Notes under the pieces: generated by a model
Databases searched by the model: none
What the model saw: only the letters and a program-made list of their open reading frames with translations
Told to the model about the DNA's origin: nothing
Part shown: positions 58,311 to 64,000 of the stretch, piece after piece
Position numbering within the stretch: position 1 is the first letter of the stretch
Layout: each line of letters opens with the position of its first letter
Assembly: GCA_940337035.1 (NCBI GenBank)
Contig: CALNHX010002952.1
Span: forward strand, 62,001 to 126,000
DNA: 64,000 nt
From: Agriotes lineatus
Taxonomy: Eukaryota; Arthropoda; Insecta; Coleoptera; Elateridae
Reading direction: 5' to 3'
Position numbers and translations under genes: made by a program

Positions 58311-59200
58311 GTAAATGTTATGGTTTACGACTGGATTATTCACAAATCAAATTATTTGTTCGGTAATTTTTGCAGGCAATTAATTTGAAAAAAAAATCAG
58401 TTATATATAAACAATATATATTCGGCTTCTTTTTACGAACCTTTTTCAGTGTTTAAGCTTTCCATATTCTACAAATTGAAAATTTACATTTTCTCCGATT
58501 AAGATAAACTTATTAGTTATTTACATGATTTGTGTGGATAGTTTAACGATTAACTGTTTACATATTGTAATTGGTTGTACCTTTACAATTGATATGCTAT
58601 TTTTTAATAAGTCAAATAATTCCTTATGTGTTCCATCTTGTTATGGGCTGAAAGTTTCAGATTTTGCGTGGTTTAGTTACATGTTACTGAGTAATTTGTT
58701 AAAAAATAAAGATTTTTAGTCCAATATAAACCAATTCCTCTTAGATTTGAATCAATTGCCCTATTTATTCTTCTTAGTATAGTAAATGATTTGGTTTACG
58801 ACTGGATTATTCACAAATCAAATTATTTGTTCGGTAATTTTTGCAGTCAATTATGTTGAAGGAAAATTTAAATATTAATAAACAATATATATTCGGCTTC
58901 TTTTTACGAGCCTTCTTCGGTGTTTAAGCTTTACAGATTCTAGAAATTGAAAATTACATGTGCTCCGATTAAGATAAACTAATTAGTTATTTACATGATT
59001 TGTGTGGATAGTTTAACGGTTAACTGTTTACATATTGTAATTGGTTGTATCTTTACAATTGATATGCTATTTTTTTAATAAATCAAATATTTCCTTATGT
59101 CTTCCATCTTGTTATGGGCTGAAAGTTTCAAATTTTGCGTGGTTTAGTTACACCTTACTGAGTAATTTGTTTAAAAATAAAGATTTTTAGTTCAATATAA
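58311..59200. repeat. Satellite B, segment 6 (right edge of the array)
   Basis: Nearly two diverged monomers. They resume at GTAAATG...GGTTTACGACTGG, not at the position where segment 5 broke off (TTTACATT), so about 300 bp of a monomer are missing around the intervening block. The array ends at ~59,200 after TTTTTAGTTCAATATAA. Confidence 0.9.
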
Positions 59201-61240
59201 AATTATTTGAATATTCCCGCTTGGCAACTATTAAAATATCGCCTTCATTATTTCTCAGGATGACGTCAAACTCGCCTTGATTGTTATTCTCAGGATGACG
59301 TAGAATGCACGCCGATCTTTCATTTGTTTATGAAGCTCGATTCTGGCCGATTTCGCCAAAACCTGGTGACGCCGTTCGATTTTCGAAAACCACGAAGTAA
59401 TTGGACTTTTGGAAAATTGCAAGGCCTCTTCGGCAAGGTTTAATCTTTGATTTAAATCGTTTTCCCTAACGCTGACACTCAATTTTTAGATCTATCCTAC
59501 CTCGTGAAGTTTGCTTCGTTGCTGGATTCAGAGCTGGTCATAGTGACGCTGCTGGAATATCTCAGGTTGTAGCTGCTTCCCTGCCCGCCAATGTTGATTC
59601 CGAGGTTTTTGCAGACTCGACTGATGTCCTGGACTGCTAACCTCTGGCTTCCGATGGTAATTTTCGTCGTAGTCGAATATCGTAATTTTCAGTTGGACTG
59701 CTCCCGAATCCACGGAGATGTAATTTGTAAATTTGTGAAATTTTTGTTGTGGAAACTGCTGCAAACGTTATCACAGGTACACTACCATTTTGGCAATAAA
59801 ATGGACCACTTTTTAGGTTGTAAAATACTCGTTTATTATTATAAAACTTTAATCAAATGTGAAGCACAAATCCAACAACCTTTCAAATTAATTTATTCAA
59901 TTGTTTTTTCTTGTTAATGACAAAAAAGCATCATGTTGCTAAGATACGGTGTTATTCTACTATTAATTGGAAATTAGGTTTGATAATATTTACCACAAAT
60001 AGAGTAAAGTTTGATTACATAACTTACAATCTAACATTTTCTTAATCTAAAATATTGTCTTTTTGCTTATAACTAGTATTGTTCCATAGCATTGCACTCA
60101 CAAACGTTTTTAATTTCACTGCTCTGCTTTTGCACTATGTTTTTAATTATTAAAGCACTGATTTTTGAGTTCCGCTCTTTTCACGTCGCTTGCCTCTTTT
60201 CTGTTGCCTCCGTTCAGGAATTGCTCTTTGGAATTATCTAGATTTTCCTTCATCTTGCTTTACCCTTCAGCTTGCTCACAATTTTCACAGTCCTTTGCTT
60301 TTATTGATAACTACGCTCCTTTTATGCACGTAGCAGCCTTTTTGTGTTAATTACGTTCGTTTGGTCTGGCTTTACATGTGCACAAACCTATCATTTTAAT
60401 TATATTACTTTATTCACAAGCCAAATTCAAACCCTCTGAAATATGCTTTGCATTTGCGTGCCTTTATCGGACTAATTACTGTTTCTCGCATCTGATAATC
60501 AATGCATTTAATATTTTTATTTTTGTTTAAAATTGCAATTATATAAAATATCCTAACTCTGTGCGCTATTGGTTTGGTTGAATATTTTGTACTGCAAACA
60601 GAGCCAATTTTTGGGCTTAATACCATTTCAATATACAGTAAGGCAAACACCATGTAATTACCATATATATGTGTTTAACTATAACTACTCCATAAGACGA
60701 AATTCTTAAATAAGTGCTTTGTTCATTAATAAATTTACTGATCTCTTCTGAGGATGTGTTTCTTAGATTCTCGTTATTCTGCAACCCAATTAACACGTAC
60801 GGGCCGAAGGTTGTGTTCATCCGCCTTCGCTTAAAGCGGGGCCTCCGCGCTGCCTATCTCGGTTCCGCCTCGGACGTCACTGCTGCGATAAGCGGCGGCA
60901 AAATGTCGGAGTTTGTTTACGTTTCTCGCTCTGCCGAAATATGCGTAAAATATTGAAATTACACAACACCTTGGATTCCAATATGGTGAATTTACGAAAG
61001 TAAGTTATGGCAGTGCCTTATGATGTAAATACGGGGCTCCCACAATAACGCAAAAGTGTAATTTTACGTTTGTAATTAGTTCGAGAACGGTCTGCAATTT
61101 TGTCCGCCGGTGGCCAAAGGCTTTGACCGCGAAGGTGCTGGTATGTTGCAGGCGATTTTACCTTCTGCTGCGCCCATCTGGGCCTAGTATTCCTGGTCGG
61201 GATTGGTGGACTCAAGTTTTTTGAAATGGAAGTGCAGTCC
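59201..61240. other. Unassigned sequence right of satellite B
   Basis: About 2 kb without a recognisable gene. Short frames (59,255-59,482 minus; 59,528-59,764 minus; 60,617-60,820 minus; 61,018-61,215 minus) show no domain I recognise. Two locally GC-rich patches (60,790-60,930 and 61,080-61,210) stand out from the AT-rich surroundings. The first holds CGGCAAAATGTCGGAG, a good animal start context, with 17 codons after it. This could include fragments of single-copy host sequence, but I cannot name any. Confidence 0.4.
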
Positions 61241-61486
61241 TAGCTTTGACTAGAGAAGGAAACGACGCGGTCGTTCATTCACCGCAACTTCGCGCATATC
61301 GGGTGTCTTTGCGTTATCGTAAACTGCGCGTTGGCTAGATGTAACGCTCGATAAGGCGAAGCACAAATTGAAATACATTTAATGTATCAATAAAATTTGC
61401 TGCAACAACTAGCGTTACAATACAAAATCATTACAGTTACTTTTTGTTTTGTACCAACCTAAATTAGTATAATCAATACTCCCCCA
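61241..61486 (-). repeat. Possible LTR region of the copia-type element
   Basis: On the minus strand, downstream of the copia pol remnant, a polypurine-like GATTGGGGGAG (complement of ~61,486-61,497) is followed by TATTGATTATAC, a plausible mutated LTR start (TG to TA). The far boundary is unknown. Inside, TGTAACGCT (61,341) and AGCGTTACA (61,411-61,419) are inverted repeats bounding 79 bp with an AATAAA. Confidence 0.35.
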
Positions 61487-61530
61487 ATCAAGGTATTGGT
61501 ACAGAATACAAACATATATGTATTTCAAAA

Positions 61531-62790
61531 CTATTTTGTAATTTCTCTTAAGCCTAAGTTACATCTAAGCTTAAGCAATAATTCACTAGTCAAAGCTTTT
61601 GCCAATACAACAGCTACTTGGTCTTTGCTAGATATGTATTCCACTGATACTACCCTATTATTAAGCAGTTCTTTTATGAAATTATATTTTACATCTGTAT
61701 GTTTTAAACGCTTATGTTTCCATTTGTTAGTCAAATTTATACAGGACTGATTGTCTTCAAAAATTTTGAACAATGTTTTTGCATAGCCAAAATACTCAAG
61801 TAGGTTTGACAACCAAACTCCTTCTCTGCCAGCTTCTGAGAGAGCTATATATTCAGCCTCAGTTGATGATATGGCAACTATACTTTGCTTTTTCGTACTC
61901 CAACTTACAGTACTTCCAAAAACTAAAAAAAGATACCCTGATGTAGATTTCCTATCTGTTGTATTACCTGCCCAATCAGAGTCTACACATCCTTTCAAAT
62001 ATCTTAAGATTCTTTCGAGACTAGTCCAGATTTGTTCTGTTGGATGGCTTTGTGCTCGGCTGCATAATTTCAGGGATGCGCTGAGATCAGGTCTAGACCG
62101 AGCATTATGTACATCAGACATCCTATGAGTTCACTAATTAGTTTTTCTTTGGCTGCCAGTGCATGATTCTTCTTCTTCTTTTTCTTCTTCCACTTATAGT
62201 AGAACTTTGTCCTGATTGTTCTATTATCACCTTCCTGCAAGTGCACGGTTAGTTTCTGCGTTTTCATTAAGATTTACCATTTTGACTCCATAGATGTTTT
62301 TATATAGATGTCCTCTTTAATAGTTCCATGTAGAAATGCTGATTTTACATTCATTTGCTGTGCTTTCAAATTTTCGTGATTTATTATTGCAACAAGAGTT
62401 CTGAGAGTTGTTAATCTTGCAACTGGTGAGTAAGTTTCTTCGTAGTTGAATCCTCATCTTTGCATAAATCCCTTTACTACAAGCCTTGCCTTATAATTGG
62501 TTATTTGTCCGCCGTTATCTCTCTTCAGCCTAAAGACCCATTTACTCTCTATCAGTCTTGCATTTCTAGGCTTGTCAACCATTGTCCATGTATTGTTTTT
62601 TATTTTAGTGATTTTATTTCTTCATCTACGGCTTCTTTCCAATACTTGTAGTCTGATCTTGTTTTGGCAGTTTCAAGGCTTTCCGGTACTTCATCAGCAA
62701 ATGATGCAGCACTTAATGCTAGGTGTTTGTATTCATCAAGATTCATTTCATAATCTGCAAACCGTGGGTTGATGAAATTGTTGTTGAGGG
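61531..62790 (-). pseudogene. Ty1/copia pol remnant (RT and RNase H), degraded
   Basis: Read from right to left: 62,790-62,600 encodes ASFADEVPESLE and DYKYWKEAVDEEI, the usual start of copia reverse transcriptase. It continues in changing frames to ~62,280 (KWVFRLKRD, YKARLVVKGF, an in-frame stop, EETYSPVARL, QQMNVKSAFLHG). The central polymerase part with the Y-x-D-D motif is missing. 62,150-62,100 encodes LIGCLMYIMLG, then a frameshift, and the 196-codon frame 62,121-61,531 follows with RPDLSAS, RILRYLKG, DSDWAG, RKSTSGYLF, STEAEYIALSEA, EDNQS and KHTDVKYNFI, the RNase H domain of copia elements. About 25-30 residues are missing between RYLKG and DSDWAG. It cannot function. Class assignment is firm. 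Confidence 0.88.
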
Positions 62791-62904
62791 AAAGCAGAAA
62801 AACGTTTATATACGCATAAGATTTTTGGATAGTTATTGGTTTTTCAGTTCTTCTGTGGCATCGCTGGCTGGCATGTTGTCGGTTGAACAGTGTGTTGAAA
62901 TTCA

Positions 62905-64000
62905 AAATCAATTTGGACATGACATGAAATTTTAGCTGATGAGGCCAAAAGTGTGTTTCCTTATTCATCTATAAATTCATTTCAAAAATTAGACGAGTCT
63001 GCCTTACCTACAATCGCTTAGTTTTATGACCGTTTAAACGACACCCATATCACTGAAGTCGATTACGAACGAGTCATTAAGGTCTAGCAAGCTTTCGAAT
63101 GTTAATCATTGGGCGACTATTCCGATATGTACCTACCTCAAATGTGACGTGTTCATATTGGCAGACGTTTTCAATACCTTTAGAAATTTGTATTTGCAAC
63201 AGGACAACTTAGACCCAGCGCAGTACTACACAGCACCCGGATTAAGTCGGGACGCCATGTTAAAATTTACGGGGGTGGAGTTGGAGCTACTGACTGATAT
63301 GGATATGTTGCACTTTTTTAGAATAGGTATTCACGGAGAAGGGCTATTGCCAACTACAAATTTTCTAGTAATTACAATTCTTCCAAACTCGCTTCTACGG
63401 TTGTGCGATACGACAGCTTCTACCATGGGGTAATTTTGTTTAGATGGCTGAAGAGGAAATTAACAGTTTTGACGTTTTCCAAGTTTCGGATGATTCCGAT
63501 ACGGGGTACGTTTTAGAAGTTAACTTACGGTACCTGGAAAAATTACACGAGGCTCACAATTACTTACTCTTTTGTTCTGACTATTGGTTCTACTGCGGGG
63601 AAAATTTAAAATTGCAAAATTAACTCCAAATTTAAATTACAAACGTAGATGCGTTATTGTTTATAGAAATTTAAAGCAATGCTTACAGGCTAGTTTGATT
63701 TTGGTTAGAACACGTAGAGTACTTAAATTTACACAATCTCCCTGGCTCAGATCCTACATCGACTTAAACACGAGTTTACGAAACCAGTCTGACAACGAAT
63801 TCCACCGAAATTTCTTTAAGCTGGCTAACAACAGCGTATCTGGCAAAACTAAGGAGAACGTGGATAAAAGGGTTCTACTAAAGTGAATAAGTTGGGAGAA
63901 AATTGGTAACAGAATGGGGGCAGAAGCTTTGACTGCAAAATGTAACTTTAAGAATAGAATTCGATTAGGTGAAAATTTAATAGCTGTTAAAATGAACACA
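62905..64000 (+). pseudogene. Protein-primed type B DNA polymerase remnant (Polinton/Maverick-like), runs off the window
   Basis: Pieces in several frames line up in order with polymerases of the DNA_pol_B_2 type found in Polintons and related viruses: VFPYSSINSFQKLDES (62,950), SLGDYSDMYL, DVFILADVFNTFR, a strong YYTAPGLSRDAMLK at ~63,223, ELLTDMDMLHF, then DVFQVSDDSDTGYVLEV (63,460-63,515), and from 63,600 VIVYRNLKQCLQ, VLKFTQSPWL, YIDLNTSLR and FFKLANNSV. Stops occur near 62,930, 63,030, 63,090 and 63,110, plus frameshifts near 63,330 and 63,570. The palm motif A region at ~63,385 (usually ending NLYGWAM) is altered to FYGCAI and the catalytic Asp is not seen. It is therefore a dead fragment; no other Polinton genes are visible. 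Confidence 0.83.

Noticed and set aside
30375..58719. Recurrent 65-codon frames (MICVDSLTI...) with a hydrophobic, membrane-like stretch in satellite B
   Set aside because: Their conservation equals that of the surrounding DNA, copies are recent duplicates, and diverged monomers lose the frame. Hydrophobicity follows from AT-rich codons.
59255..59764. Minus-strand frames of 75 and 78 codons, with a possible acceptor (TTTGCAG) and donor (GAG|GTAGGA) nearby
   Set aside because: No domain recognised and the frames do not join into one convincing exon; left as unassigned.
62070..62267. 65-codon minus frame with a lysine run
   Set aside because: It is a frame-shifted piece of the copia pol remnant with an inserted A-rich run, not a separate gene.

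Overview
The window looks like heterochromatin from an animal genome, most probably an arthropod. It has no recognisable bacterial genes, no operons and no intact host gene. It consists of three unrelated satellite arrays and many transposable elements of the Ty3/gypsy, Ty1/copia, RTE-like and CR1/L2-like LINE, MULE, piggyBac-, Harbinger- and mariner-type MITE, and Polinton-type polymerase classes. The arthropod assignment is an inference from this element mix and was not tested by any search.

Layout. (1) 1-2,935: the 3' end of a Ty3/gypsy-type LTR retrotransposon: the integrase C-terminus, a 1.9 kb non-coding tail with internal tandem repeats, a polypurine tract and a candidate 3' LTR. (2) 2,936-14,768: satellite A, a 274-bp tandem repeat with higher-order organisation. 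It is interrupted at 6,331-8,671 by a 5'-truncated LINE on the minus strand, which has an uninterrupted 772-codon reverse-transcriptase frame and a 12-bp target duplication. (3) 14,769-16,285: a spacer built from DNA-transposon remnants, with a GC-rich short-motif array and an inverted-repeat (foldback) fragment. (4) 16,286-27,020: satellite C, a 9-bp-unit megasatellite that switches strand near 22,695 and so forms two inverted arms. A piggyBac-type MITE with TTAA target duplications sits in the left arm. (5) 27,021-59,200: satellite B, an AT-rich ~473-bp monomer with ~945-bp dimeric and longer higher-order units. Inserted in it are a truncated LINE (28,166-29,786), a 1.25 kb nearly full-length palindromic MITE (31,828-33,075), a near-complete CR1-like LINE (35,400-39,417), a 138-bp Harbinger-like MITE (39,681-39,818) and a composite block with a MULE transposase fragment, foldback sequences and a tRNA-Asp-derived segment (56,538-58,310). 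(6) 59,201-64,000: mostly unassigned sequence, then a decayed Ty1/copia pol on the minus strand and a decayed protein-primed type B DNA polymerase (Polinton/Maverick-like) that runs off the right edge.

The elements do not work together as a pathway. They record successive insertion, amplification and decay. Satellite insertions can be read exactly because neighbouring monomers supply the empty-site sequence. The observations I would follow up first are the inverted megasatellite and its shared inverted blocks, the apparent MITE excision footprint that has been copied along satellite B, the recent ~3.3 kb higher-order duplication in satellite B, and the composite foldback/tRNA-like insertion at 57.3-58.0 kb. 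Nothing here is clearly a new functional system.
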